Program-made: the position numbers and the translations under genes
Shown: positions 7,308 through 15,941 of the stretch, in pieces
Position numbering within the stretch: the first letter of the stretch is position 1
Layout of the letters: every line of letters begins with the position of its first letter
Notes under the pieces: model-generated
Databases searched by the model: none
What the model saw: only the letters and a program-made list of their open reading frames with translations
What the model was told of the DNA's origin: nothing
DNA from: CAWKAV01 sp963847735
GTDB lineage: Bacteria; Desulfobacterota; Desulfuromonadia; Desulfuromonadales; BM103
Length of the DNA stretch: 64,000 nt
Assembly: GCA_963847735.1 (NCBI GenBank)
Contig: CAWKAV010000016.1
Coordinates: forward strand, 310,001-374,000
Reading direction: 5' to 3'

Positions 7308-8000
7308 TTAATCGGTTGTACTCGAATCAACGGGTTCCCAGTTGATGACCTGATTTTGAAAGTCAACCTGGTACGGATGGTTTTTAAGAAAGTCCATGCC
7401 AAGCATGCCATCAAAAGGCAATGCTTTTCCTTGCAGAGCAATAACCATGGCGTAGCTTTTTTCCTGCTGGAATGGGCCGACAGTAATTTTTCTAAACCTG
7501 ATTTTTTCCGATTTGACAATGCCGCCGCCAGCAACTCTGGCCTTGTATTTTTTACCACTGGGCAGGTCAAGTTCCGCAAGCGAATCACGATGAAGAACGG
7601 TCCTGGTGGCACCGGTGTCCAGCAGAAGAGAAAGACTTACCGTGCGATTGCCAATGGCCACCTCAACAGGAACCAGCACACGGTTGCCGCTTATCTCAAC
7701 CGGTGTCTGATATTCACGAAGTTTTTTCTTGACTGCCGCACTGTCGGCTGATCTCTGGTCGACCAGGGGTGACGCAGACGATTCCCTGGTAATGTCCAGT
7801 TCATCATAAACCACAAGAGATTCTGCCGCCTCGGGCATTGATGTCACGTTGTCTCGGAATTGTGGCGGAATCTTGCTTTCGTCATCGACAAAGGTGAGAC
7901 GGCCATTCGCGTCGCGATATTTGTAAATCCCGGCAAGACTGGCATATGGAACGGTCAGTAGGATAATGCCGAACACTGACATACGGAATAGAAAGTTCAT
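7308..8000 (-). CDS. Periplasmic retropepsin-like aspartyl protease with DUF4124 domain
   Basis: This 230-residue exported protein starts at MNFLF behind GGGAG. A signal peptide (to about residue 24, ASLAG) is followed by a DUF4124 segment (YKYRDANGRLTFVDDESKIP, a common periplasmic or envelope module) and a retropepsin-type fold. The catalytic signature is LLLDTGATRTVLH (Asp-Thr-Gly-Ala, near residue 130), with DGMLGMDFLKNHPYQVDF as the second conserved hairpin. One active site per chain implies a homodimer, as in retroviral proteases. The substrates of these bacterial family members are largely unknown. No partner gene is adjacent. Confidence 0.85.
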   Translation of the reverse strand: MNFLFRMSVFGIILLTVPYASLAGIYKYRDANGRLTFVDDESKIPPQFRDNVTSMPEAAESLVVYDELDITRESSASPLVDQRSADSAAVKKKLREYQTPVEISGNRVLVPVEVAIGNRTVSLSLLLDTGATRTVLHRDSLAELDLPSGKKYKARVAGGGIVKSEKIRFRKITVGPFQQEKSYAMVIALQGKALPFDGMLGMDFLKNHPYQVDFQNQVINWEPVDSSTTD

Positions 8001-8173
8001 GGTCACTCCCACAAAACGGACCGAAACCCCTTTGTTGAAGGCCCTGCCCGGCGGGTATTAAACGCCTTAACTTGAGCCAGGTCTTGCGATTCAGCGTTCT
8101 TACTTTCGATCTCCATCCTACACGATAATGTCAGTTGCTGTCACCTCTATGATTTGGAAATGCTCTGTCAGCC

Positions 8174-9436
8174 TTACTTTGCAGGGAAAATATCCGATTT
8201 GAAATTAAGGGTCTGAAAATAGTCCTCATTGGTTTCGGCGCGACGAATCATTTCAACAGAACCGTCAGTGCGTAGCAACAGCTCTTTGGGGCGCAGACGA
8301 CCATTGTACTGGAAACCCATAGCGTGACCGTGAGCGCCGCTATCGTGTATCGCCAGCAGGTCGCCCTCGTGGATCGGTGGTAAATTACGCTGTACGGCAA
8401 ACTTGTCATTATTCTCGCAGAGCGAACCGACAACATCGTAAATTTCTGATTTTGCCTGGTCTGTTTTCCCGATGACGTCAATGTGATGATAGGCATCGTA
8501 CATTGCGGGACGCATCAGCGACGACATGCAGGCATCGACACCGATGTACTGGCGATAAATGCTTTTGTGATTGATTGCCCTGGTAATCAGTGTACCGTGA
8601 GGGCCGGTGATCCAGCGACCGCTCTCCATGTACATGCGCGGCACATAGCCATGTTTGTTTTGAAATTCGTCAAAAAGTTCGGTGATCGCCCTGGCCATGG
8701 CGTCAAGGTCGAGAGCATGATCCTCGGGTCTGTACGGGATTCCCAGTCCGCCGCCTATGTTGAGGAATTCAAAACGTATGCCGAGTTCGTTTGCAACAAG
8801 TTCAGTAATCTGCAGGAGCATGCGGGCGGTTTCAACAATATAGGTGTAGTCCCTTTCATTGGAGGCGACCATGGTATGCAGGCCAAAACGCTTGGCACCA
8901 CGCTCTGATGCCAGTTTGTATGCCGGGATGAGCTGCTCGTGGGTGATCCCGTATTTGGCTTCCACCGGGTTGCCGATGATGATGTTGCCGGTGCGGCGCG
9001 GGCCGGGGTTGTAACGGAAGCAGACCAGTTCAGGAAATTCTGGAACCTTGGCGACCAGGGAAATATCATCGAGATTTAGGATGCATCCGCCTTCAGCGGC
9101 GGCGGCCTGAAATTCTTCCTGGGTCGTGTTGTTGGAGGTGAACATGATGTCTTCACCCGTTCCTCCGACCTTCCGGCTCATGATCAGTTCCGGAATGGAG
9201 CTGCAGTCAAAACCGAAGTCAAGTTCCTTCATTATTCCCAGGATGCGGGGGTTCGGCAGGGCCTTGACGGCATAATATTCTCGAAAGCCATCAATGCCGG
9301 CGAATGCCTTTATTAACGCTTCTCCGGTAGCGCGGATGCCCGCCTCATCGTAGATATGAAATGGAGTGCCGTAGTGCTCGGCAAGATCGGCAGCAATTGG
9401 AAAGAGGCGGTCCTGAAAAGATTGTGACATGGGCAT
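8174..9436 (-). CDS. lysA: Diaminopimelate decarboxylase family enzyme (fold-type III PLP decarboxylase)
   Basis: This 420-residue alanine-racemase-fold decarboxylase is most like diaminopimelate decarboxylase, the last step to L-lysine. The PLP lysine is in YYAVKALPNP (about Lys58). Further along are CSSIPELIMSRK, LHTMVASNERD, the phosphate-binding EFLNIGGGLGIPY, MESGRWITGPHG, and VVGSLCENNDKF, where the Cys and Glu sit at the substrate site. The start is taken at MPMSQSF because AAGGAG precedes it. The sequence is a divergent LysA group, so a related decarboxylase activity is possible. The dapA/dapF genes are not nearby. Confidence 0.82.
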   Translation of the reverse strand: MPMSQSFQDRLFPIAADLAEHYGTPFHIYDEAGIRATGEALIKAFAGIDGFREYYAVKALPNPRILGIMKELDFGFDCSSIPELIMSRKVGGTGEDIMFTSNNTTQEEFQAAAAEGGCILNLDDISLVAKVPEFPELVCFRYNPGPRRTGNIIIGNPVEAKYGITHEQLIPAYKLASERGAKRFGLHTMVASNERDYTYIVETARMLLQITELVANELGIRFEFLNIGGGLGIPYRPEDHALDLDAMARAITELFDEFQNKHGYVPRMYMESGRWITGPHGTLITRAINHKSIYRQYIGVDACMSSLMRPAMYDAYHHIDVIGKTDQAKSEIYDVVGSLCENNDKFAVQRNLPPIHEGDLLAIHDSGAHGHAMGFQYNGRLRPKELLLRTDGSVEMIRRAETNEDYFQTLNFKSDIFPAK

Positions 9437-9530
9437 GACAAAAACTCCTTGAATCCTGAGCACTAAAAGATGGTGTTTTAAGTAGGCAGAGAGGTTCCCT
9501 CTCCGCATGTAAGTTGCAAGATATAACTGA

Positions 9531-10810
9531 TCAGGTCAGAAAAGACAAGTGGGAGAGTAAGGGATTAGACAGTATTGCTCGCGGAAGCTCCCGCCTGCGT
9601 CCAACCGAGAAGAAATACCAGATGGCCGCCGTCAGCTGCAGGGCCACGATCAAGCCGAAACTGGTCTTGTATCCAGACGCGTTGTAGCCCCCTGCAAGAG
9701 TCTGTGGCCAGAGATTGATGATCAGGCCGATCACCCACTGTGCTGCAAATGCGGCGACAAAAACCAGCAGGTTCAGTCCGGTATTCGCTCGACCGGCGAG
9801 GTGTCTTGGAAAGCTCTGGGAGAGTACCGCATAGGGGAGGATGCAGGAGGTCCCGAAAAAGCCGAACAGCAGCCACAGAGACCGGGTTAATGATGCCCAT
9901 TGCAGGACCAGCAAACATTGTATGCCCATAAAAATCAGCATGCCGACCGCGGCTACGGTCATCGGTTGAATGTTGCGACGGGCCAGACGCTCAGCCAGGG
10001 CACCGAAGGTAAAATATCCGGCAATCATGGCGAGGGAGACTCCCATCAGGGTATTGGCAACGGCCATGCGATCGTAATTCGCAATATCACGCAACCATGG
10101 TCCCGACCAGAGTCCGGAAATTGAGAGATAGGCCGCCTGTGCTGCGACGGCCCAGGGGGCAATCGACCAAAAAATCCTGCTGGTAAAGACACTCCTGATG
10201 CCCGGAGAGTTGCTCACGTAGAGTCTCTCCGGAGTGGGTTCCTGTCTTTTCCGGGACAACCAGGAAGACACAGAGTGCTGCAGCAACGGTGACTCCGGCC
10301 AGGATCAGAAATACTCCGCGCCAGTCGGTCAATTGCAGGGACAGTTCGACCGGTGTGGTCGCAGCCAGGGCTCCGACACCGCCGGAGATCATCTGAATGC
10401 CGTTTGCCAGGGGCAGCCGTTCTGGAGGGAACCAGAGAGTGAAGGCTTTGAACGCCGCCATCAGGCAGGCGGATACGCCAAGACCGATCAGCGCGCGGCC
10501 AAGCATCAACCCCGTGAGTGTCTCGGCCCGGGCGAAAGACAAAGGCGCCTGCGGCGGCGAACAGTAATAGAGCGGCTTCAACGCGGCGTGCCCCATAACG
10601 ATCCAGCAGCACTCCGAGAGGTAGTTGAAATGCAGCAAAGGCGAGGAAGTAGGCTGAAGTCAGCAGTCCGAGACTGGCCGGATCGACGCCTATGTCGCGA
10701 ACCAGATCCGGCGCAATGACGGCATTCACGGTTCGGAACAGATAGGAGAGGAAGTAGCCGAGAGCGAAAGGGATAAACACTCGCAGGAGTATGGCAGGGC
10801 GCAGCGACAT
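9531..10810 (-). CDS. MFS transporter, two frameshifts
   Basis: This is a twelve-helix major facilitator carrier. The first half (RPAILLRVFIPFALGYFLSY) contains GVLLDRYGARRVEA, the MFS motif A loop between helices 2 and 3. The second frame covers LMLGRALIGLGVSACLMAAFKA and WRGVFLILAGVTVAAALCVF, and the third covers the C-terminal six helices (IFWSIAPWAVAAQAAYLSISG onward to AAIWYFFSVGRRRELP). Shifts are near 10540 and 10215. Its ATG overlaps the stop of the glucokinase gene as TGATG, so it is translated with it. The substrate is not predictable; the pairing with a glucokinase hints at a sugar or sugar-derived acid. Confidence 0.82.
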
Positions 10811-11566
10811 CAGTCCTGATCTCGCCGCAAGACCGCTATAGCCGCACCGATGATCCCGGCATCATTGCGCAATGCCGCCGGCAGGACCCTGGTTTTGATG
10901 GTCAGATGCGGAAAGAACCGAGCGTGTTCTTTGCTGATTTCGCCGCCGATGATAAACAGATCCGGCCAGAAGAGCTCTTCGAGACGATGAAGGTAGTCGT
11001 CAAAGCGTTTTGCCCATTCACGATAGGAAAGATTCAACTCTGTGCGTACCGCTGCCGAGGCAACTTGTTCGGCAATTTTCCCGTGCAGGTGCAGATGGCC
11101 AAGTTCCGTGTTCGGCAGCAGAGTGCTGATCACGGAACAGGGCCGTGCCCAGGCCGGTTCCGACTGTGACGACGATCGTTGTTCCTGACGCTTTGCGGCC
11201 GGCACCGTAATGCATTTCTGCCAGGCCGGCCGCATCGGCATCATTCAGGACCGACAACCTCATGCCCGGTTCTGGGACGATAATAACTCGACCACATCAG
11301 TCGCCGATCCAGGCCGGATCAATGTTTGCTGCCGTGCATGCAATGCCGTTGCGGATCACTGCCGGCAGGCCGCAACCGATCGCTCCTGACCAGTTAAAAT
11401 GGTTAATGAGCTGTTGCGACTGTTTTGGCTATGGCCTCAGGAGTCGCTGGTTGTGGCGTCGCAATGCGCAACCGTTCAGCGACAAGAGAGCCGTCAATCG
11501 GATTGACCGGAGCGCGGCTTTGATCGCTGATCCGCCGATATCTATTCCGAGGATATTCATTGACAT
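10810..11566 (-). CDS. ppgK: Polyphosphate glucokinase (ROK family), several frameshifts
   Basis: This ROK-family kinase phosphorylates glucose with polyphosphate and/or ATP. It starts MSMNILGIDIGGSAIKAA, the N-terminal phosphate loop. Later frames give ATPEAIAKTVAQLINHFNWSGAIGCG, VLNDADAAGLAEMHYGAG, VVTVGTGLGTALFRD, and the family-specific NTELGHLHLHGKIAEQVAS. It ends with IIGGEISKEHARFF and NDAGIIGAAIAV. Frame changes occur near 11515, 11390-11440, 11300 and 11110; the corrected protein is about 250 residues. It lies between the TRAP permease and the MFS gene. The call to PpgK rests on the NTELGHL and LNDADAAGLAE segments. Confidence 0.85.
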
Positions 11567-11577
11567 GCTCAGTTCAT

Positions 11578-12873
11578 CTAGTGCGCAGCGAATCCGAACC
11601 ATTCCGGAAACACCACCAGGATGCCGAGCACCAACGTCTGCAGGCAGATAAAGGGAACCACACCGTAGTAGATATCCATGGTCCGCACTTCGGGTGGCGC
11701 GACACCCTTCAGGTAGAAGAGGCTGAAGCCGAACGGCGGGGTCAAAAATGACGTCTGCAGGTTCATGGCGACGAGGATGGCGTACCAGACCGGGTTGATG
11801 CCGAGGTTGGCGGCGATCGGCGCCAGAATCGGCACGACGATGTAGGAGATCTCGACGAAGTCGATAAAAAAGCCGAGAACCATGATGAGCAGCATGGAAA
11901 GGATGATGAAACCCCATTTTTCGCCCGGCAGGCCCATCATGAATTGCTCAACGATCCAGTCGCCGCCGGTGTAGGTGAAGACCATCGAGAAGGCGGTGGC
12001 GCCGATCAGGATGGCGAAGACCATGGCGCTGATCTTGATCGTCTCCAGGAGCTGTCCCAGACCATGCGGAACGAGAACTGCTGATAGAGGATCGCCAGGA
12101 CAATCGCGCCGATGCCGCCCACCGAGGACGATTCGGTTGGCGTCGCCACCCCGGTCAGGATTGAGCCGAGCACCAGGACGATCAGGACCAGCGGCGGGAC
12201 GATCGCCTTGAGGGCATGGCCGACCTGTTGCCTCTTGCTGCCGGTCGATGTCTTCCAGGCGGATCGGTGGTGCCAGATCCTTCTTGATCATGGTGATGAT
12301 GACAATATAGACGACGTAGAAGGCGACCAGCGACAGTCCCGGCCAGAGCGCAGCCTTGAACAGGTCGCCGACCGGTTCCTGGAAGACATCGCCGAGGATG
12401 ATCAGGACAATTGACGGCGGGATGATCTGCCCCAGGGTGCCGGCGGCACAGATCGCTCCGGTAGCAAGTCGCTTGTCGTAGTTGTACTTGAGCATGACCG
12501 GCAGGGAGATGACCCCCATGGCGACCACGCTGGCTCCGACCACGCCGGTGGATGCCGCCAGCAGTGCGCCGACCAGCACCGTCGAGATGGCGATGCCGCC
12601 GCGGATCTCGCCGAACAGGAAGCCCATCGATTCGAGCAGGCGCTCGGCCAGTTGCGATTTCTGCAGGACGATCCCCATGAAGATGAACAGCGGGATGGCC
12701 ATCAGGATGGTGTTGTTCATGATCGACCAGATGCGGTGCGGCATCAGGGCAAAAATCTGCGTTCCCTCGGCCAGCAGGCCAAAAAAGACCGCAACGCCAC
12801 CGAAGGTGAAGGCCACCGGAAAGCCGAGCAGCAACATCGCCAGGGCGACACCGAACATGATAAGACCGATCAT
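11578..12873 (-). CDS. dctM: TRAP transporter large permease DctM, internal compensating frameshifts
   Basis: This is the twelve-helix permease of a tripartite ATP-independent periplasmic transporter, driven by the Na+ or H+ gradient. The start MIGLIMFGVALAMLLLGFPVAFTFGG and SMGFLFGEIRGGIAISTVLVGALLAASTGVVGASVVAMG are textbook DctM. GTLGQIIPPSIVLIILGD and the C-terminal TSFLTPPFGFSLFYLKGVAP are also present. Between about 12070 and 12240 the frame is scrambled (Pro/Arg-rich) and then returns, so two opposite or summed indels hide one or two helices. It is co-transcribed after dctP and dctQ and just ahead of ppgK. Confidence 0.92.
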   Translation of the reverse strand: MIGLIMFGVALAMLLLGFPVAFTFGGVAVFFGLLAEGTQIFALMPHRIWSIMNNTILMAIPLFIFMGIVLQKSQLAERLLESMGFLFGEIRGGIAISTVLVGALLAASTGVVGASVVAMGVISLPVMLKYNYDKRLATGAICAAGTLGQIIPPSIVLIILGDVFQEPVGDLFKAALWPGLSLVAFYVVYIVIITMIKKDLAPPIRLEDIDRQQEATGRPCPQGDRPAAGPDRPGARLNPDRGGDANRIVLGGRHRRDCPGDPLSAVLVPHGLGQLLETIKISAMVFAILIGATAFSMVFTYTGGDWIVEQFMMGLPGEKWGFIILSMLLIMVLGFFIDFVEISYIVVPILAPIAANLGINPVWYAILVAMNLQTSFLTPPFGFSLFYLKGVAPPEVRTMDIYYGVVPFICLQTLVLGILVVFPEWFGFAAH

Positions 12874-12977
12874 GCTCTAATCGACTTTCCATACCTTCGA
12901 CACTGGGTCGCTGACTGATCGGACTCGCCAATGCAAATTAAGTTTCAGATTATGTTTCAAAACCTGTTCATCGGCAT

Positions 12978-13522
12978 TTACAGGATCGCTTTGTCCTCGA
13001 TATGATGCACCGGCGGCGCTTCGAGTCCTCTGAAAATATTGATGTTATGAAGCACAAAGCCAGCTGGCCGAGACGATCAGGAAGACAAAGGAGGTCGGGA
13101 TCACCAACTTGATCAGCCAACGATAGGACAGACCGCCCGGGTCGCCGCTGATCTCACCGGAGGTGAAGGCCTCATGCACGTACCAGACGGAACCTTCGAT
13201 GATCAGCAGGCTCAGGGGGAGCAGCAGCAGCAGGGTGCCGCCGATGTTGACGATGGCTTTCCAGCGCGGCGAGAAATGATCGTAAAGGATATCGACCCGG
13301 ACGTGGCCGTCCTCCTTGAGCGTATAGGCCATGCCGAACAGGAAGACCATGGCAGAACAGGTGCCATTCCATTTCCTGCAGGGCGATCGAGCCGGTATTG
13401 AAGAAATAGCGCATGATGGAGTCGTAGAAGACGTTGATCAGCATGACCAGGTTCAGAAAGCCGGCGATCCAGCCCATCAGGTTGGAGAAGCGGTCAAAGA
13501 ATTTTTCCAGCTTCAGGAGCAT
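12978..13522 (-). CDS. dctQ: TRAP transporter small permease DctQ, frameshifted
   Basis: This is the four-helix small membrane subunit that pairs with DctM. The first frame gives MLLKLEKFFDRFSNLMGWIAGFLNLVMLINVFYDSIMRYFF and ALQEMEWHLF. The second gives FLFGMAYTLKEDGHVRVDILYD and the helix IVNIGGTLLLLLPLSLLII. The last part, HNINIFRGLEAPPVHHIEDKAIL, is in a third frame and ends with TAA at 12978-12980. The VRVDILYDHFSPRWKA loop is typical of DctQ. Shifts are near 13350 and 13070. It is the second gene of the TRAP operon. Confidence 0.88.
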
Positions 13523-13581
13523 AGGGTGCCTTGCATTGTAGTAGTCGGGCTCCCGGCCTGAAGCCGGGAGCCCGGTTCGGA

Positions 13582-14700
13582 CTATTCGATATTGTCCTTG
13601 AGATAAGCATAGTCGGAAATCTCTGTCCACTTGCGGGCCATTTTCATGTAGGCCGTCTGAGAATCGAGAATCTCCTTGAAAGTGGCATCGCTGGCGGCAG
13701 CTTCTGCCAGCAGTTCGTCGTTGGCCTTCTTCATGGCGGCGATGATCTTCGGCGAGAAGGTGCGGATTTTTACGTCCGGGTAGTCCTTCTCGATCGAAGC
13801 CCAGTTGACGGCACTTTCATGGTAGGAGCGGGCGTACATGTCGTAGGCGGCATACTGCATGGCAATGGTCAGGATCTCCTGCAGATGTTTGGGCAGGGCG
13901 TCAAACTTGTCCTTGTTGACCATGAACTGCAGTTCAGTCGCCGGCTCATGCCAACCGGTGTAGTAGTAGGGGGCAATCTTCTGGAAGCCCATGTTGAGGT
14001 CGAGGGACGGGCCGACCCATTCGAGGGCATCGATGGTGCCGCGGTCGAGTGCTGTGTAGAGCTCGCCCGGGGCAATGTTGGTAACGACAACGCCGAGCTT
14101 GGAGAGGACTTCACCGGCGAAGCCGGGGATGCGCATCTTCAAGCCCTTGAAGTCGTCGAGAGTCTTGATCTCCTTGCGGAACCAGCCGCCCATCTGGTTG
14201 CCGGTGTTGCCGCCAGGGAAGGCGTAGACGCCGTGCTTGTCGTAAACTTTTTTCATCAGTTCCATGCCGCCGCCGTAATAGAACCAGGCGTACTGCTCCG
14301 GGGCGATCATGCCGAAGGGCATGGTGGTGAAGAACATGGTGTTGGCGTCCTTGCCCTTCCAGTAGTAGGAGGCCGAGTGGCCCATTTCATACTGGCCGGC
14401 GTTGACCATATCGAGGATGCCGAATGCGGCCTTGTGTTTGTTCGCTGAGTCGATCCGGATCTCCATCTCGCCATTGGACATGGCCTTGACCATGTCGGCC
14501 ATCTTGTTGACGGCATCACCGAAGATGGGGAAGCCGGTTCCCCAGGTCTGGGCCAGTTTCCAGACAATGACTTGTTTTTCTTCCTTCTTGACTTCGGCTT
14601 TTGGTGCCTGTTGCTGTTCACTGCAGGCCGTCAGGCCCAAAAAGGCGACGAGGACCATGAATCCGGTGAGCAGTTTCATGAAGTGCTTGGGCTGTTTCAT
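13582..14700 (-). CDS. dctP: TRAP transporter substrate-binding lipoprotein DctP
   Basis: This 372-residue extracytoplasmic binding protein of a TRAP transporter has a lipobox (VAFLGLTAC, Cys near residue 26) that anchors it to the membrane, followed by a charged linker. The mature part has WKLAQTWGTGFPIFGDAVNKM and the selectivity-helix region LKMRIPGFAGEVLSKLGVVVTNIAPGELYTALDRGTIDALEW. The Arg in KMRIPG is the usual carboxylate-binding residue, so an organic acid ligand is expected. WVGPSLDLNMGFQKIAPYYYTGWHEP resembles the 2-oxoacid/monocarboxylate type. AGGAGGAG lies before the ATG. It is the first gene of the operon. Confidence 0.92.
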   Translation of the reverse strand: MKQPKHFMKLLTGFMVLVAFLGLTACSEQQQAPKAEVKKEEKQVIVWKLAQTWGTGFPIFGDAVNKMADMVKAMSNGEMEIRIDSANKHKAAFGILDMVNAGQYEMGHSASYYWKGKDANTMFFTTMPFGMIAPEQYAWFYYGGGMELMKKVYDKHGVYAFPGGNTGNQMGGWFRKEIKTLDDFKGLKMRIPGFAGEVLSKLGVVVTNIAPGELYTALDRGTIDALEWVGPSLDLNMGFQKIAPYYYTGWHEPATELQFMVNKDKFDALPKHLQEILTIAMQYAAYDMYARSYHESAVNWASIEKDYPDVKIRTFSPKIIAAMKKANDELLAEAAASDATFKEILDSQTAYMKMARKWTEISDYAYLKDNIE

Positions 14701-15082
14701 TTCTTCTCCTCCTTACGTTGTTGTGTGACATGCTCTAATACAACCTGAATAATACCCCGGGCAGTTCCTGGTAAAACTGCCAACACACAGGCATCAACTA
14801 TTGCCTGAAAATGTCTGGTTGTCAATGTCTGTTGAATAATGTTTTCAAGTGGTTGACTGTTTCTGACCTTGCGACGATTATCGGGCGGCTCTTCACTCTA
14901 AACTGGATTTCAATCTTGAGGCATTAGTTTGACGAGCAAGGCTAACCGGAGGGTATGGGGCTGGAGGCGCTGAAGGGTCGTGCCGGGAGAAGGTCGTGCG
15001 GGTCGCGCGATATGTGCGGTGAAAAAAGTTAAAAGGGAGCGGAATTTAATCCAACCCCCTTTTAACTTTAAAAAAATCTTCT
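14701..15082. other. Intergenic region with a terminator, otherwise nothing recognised
   Basis: This 380-base stretch separates dctP from the next leftward gene. It should hold the TRAP operon promoter (somewhere in 14720-14900), but no strong -35/-10 pair stands out. The only clear element is the terminator at 15026-15067. Confidence 0.5.
15026..15067 (-). terminator. Rho-independent terminator downstream of the DUF1847 gene
   Basis: On the minus strand, GTTAAAAGGGGG pairs with CTCCCTTTTAAC around an A/T-rich loop and is followed by a TTTTTT tract. It lies 16 bases past the DUF1847 stop. Confidence 0.7.
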
Positions 15083-15859
15083 TTAGCGATCTTCCTGCCC
15101 GGAAAGGTCTGCCTGATGCCTGGTGATCTCCTCATCGCTCAAGACCGGCTGCTTCTGCAGCCGCTTGTAGTAAAAATTTTGTCCATACAGGACGACCGCA
15201 GGGTTGTGGCCAGTGACACGGTCTTTAACGACCAGCGTGGTGACCGGCGCTTCAGAATATTTATTAAACAGCATGTCGTGACCGACGCACAGCCCCAGGA
15301 TGATATTCATTTCCATGCCTTCGGCGTTCAAAATGCGGGCCTGGGCTATCGGATTGCAGGCTGGTTCAAAAGTCCCTGGTCTGACCTTGTCCTCTTCTTT
15401 CAGGTTGAGCGCCAGTTTGTCGATGCTGCCAGCTTTGCAGCAAGCCGAAAAAGGCTCCATCCCCTGAGCCTTGAGAATATCGCTCAAACGGGAACACTCG
15501 TCGAGCAGGCCGATGCAGGTGGCGATGCCGATCTTCTTGTAGCCCATCAGTTTGGCCAGGGCGAGCAGGTCTTCAACCCTGGTCCAGCGGGCGTTGACCG
15601 CATCGCAGCCAGGTACAGGCTGGTAACAGAGACCCTCGACCTTGGCAGCAACCCTGGCCAAACGGGCATCAGAATCGTCTCCCCGGTATTGTTGGAAGGA
15701 ATCGTCGATTATTTCTGCGTGAGGCTCAGAAGGACAATAAGCGGGCTTGGCGGATTTGTTGCCAGGGGCACTCCAGCAATTGGTTGTACCCTGTTTTTGC
15801 CAGATCGAACTGCAACTTGAGCAGGAGTGCTCTGTTTTGACCGGTTTCGACTGTGACAT
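15083..15859 (-). CDS. DUF1847 cysteine-rich metal-binding protein
   Basis: This 258-residue soluble protein starts at MSQSKPVKTEHSCSSCSSIW, behind GGAGG; the upstream in-frame ATGs lack this spacing. Cysteines are clustered at the N-terminus (CSSCSS, NCWS, YCPSE) and recur in CYQPVPGCDAVNARW, GIATCIGLLDECSRL, SACCKAGSIDK, EPACNPIAQA and LGLCVGHDMLFNKYS. This set is the hallmark of the DUF1847 family, thought to bind zinc or an Fe-S cluster and frequent in anaerobes. No catalytic role is established. It is a single gene with its own terminator. Confidence 0.82.
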   Translation of the reverse strand: MSQSKPVKTEHSCSSCSSIWQKQGTTNCWSAPGNKSAKPAYCPSEPHAEIIDDSFQQYRGDDSDARLARVAAKVEGLCYQPVPGCDAVNARWTRVEDLLALAKLMGYKKIGIATCIGLLDECSRLSDILKAQGMEPFSACCKAGSIDKLALNLKEEDKVRPGTFEPACNPIAQARILNAEGMEMNIILGLCVGHDMLFNKYSEAPVTTLVVKDRVTGHNPAVVLYGQNFYYKRLQKQPVLSDEEITRHQADLSGQEDR

Positions 15860-15941
15860 GTCAACCTCCATGATCATTCTTTAGGCCCAGGAGAATAACC
15901 TTCTGCGCTGTTCTTGTCCAGCGAGCAACCAGTGAGAGCAA

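Noticed and set aside
13531..14448. Plus-strand frame of 305 residues opposite dctP
   Set aside because: It is the antisense of a well-conserved binding protein, with His/Gly/Val-rich composition typical of shadows.
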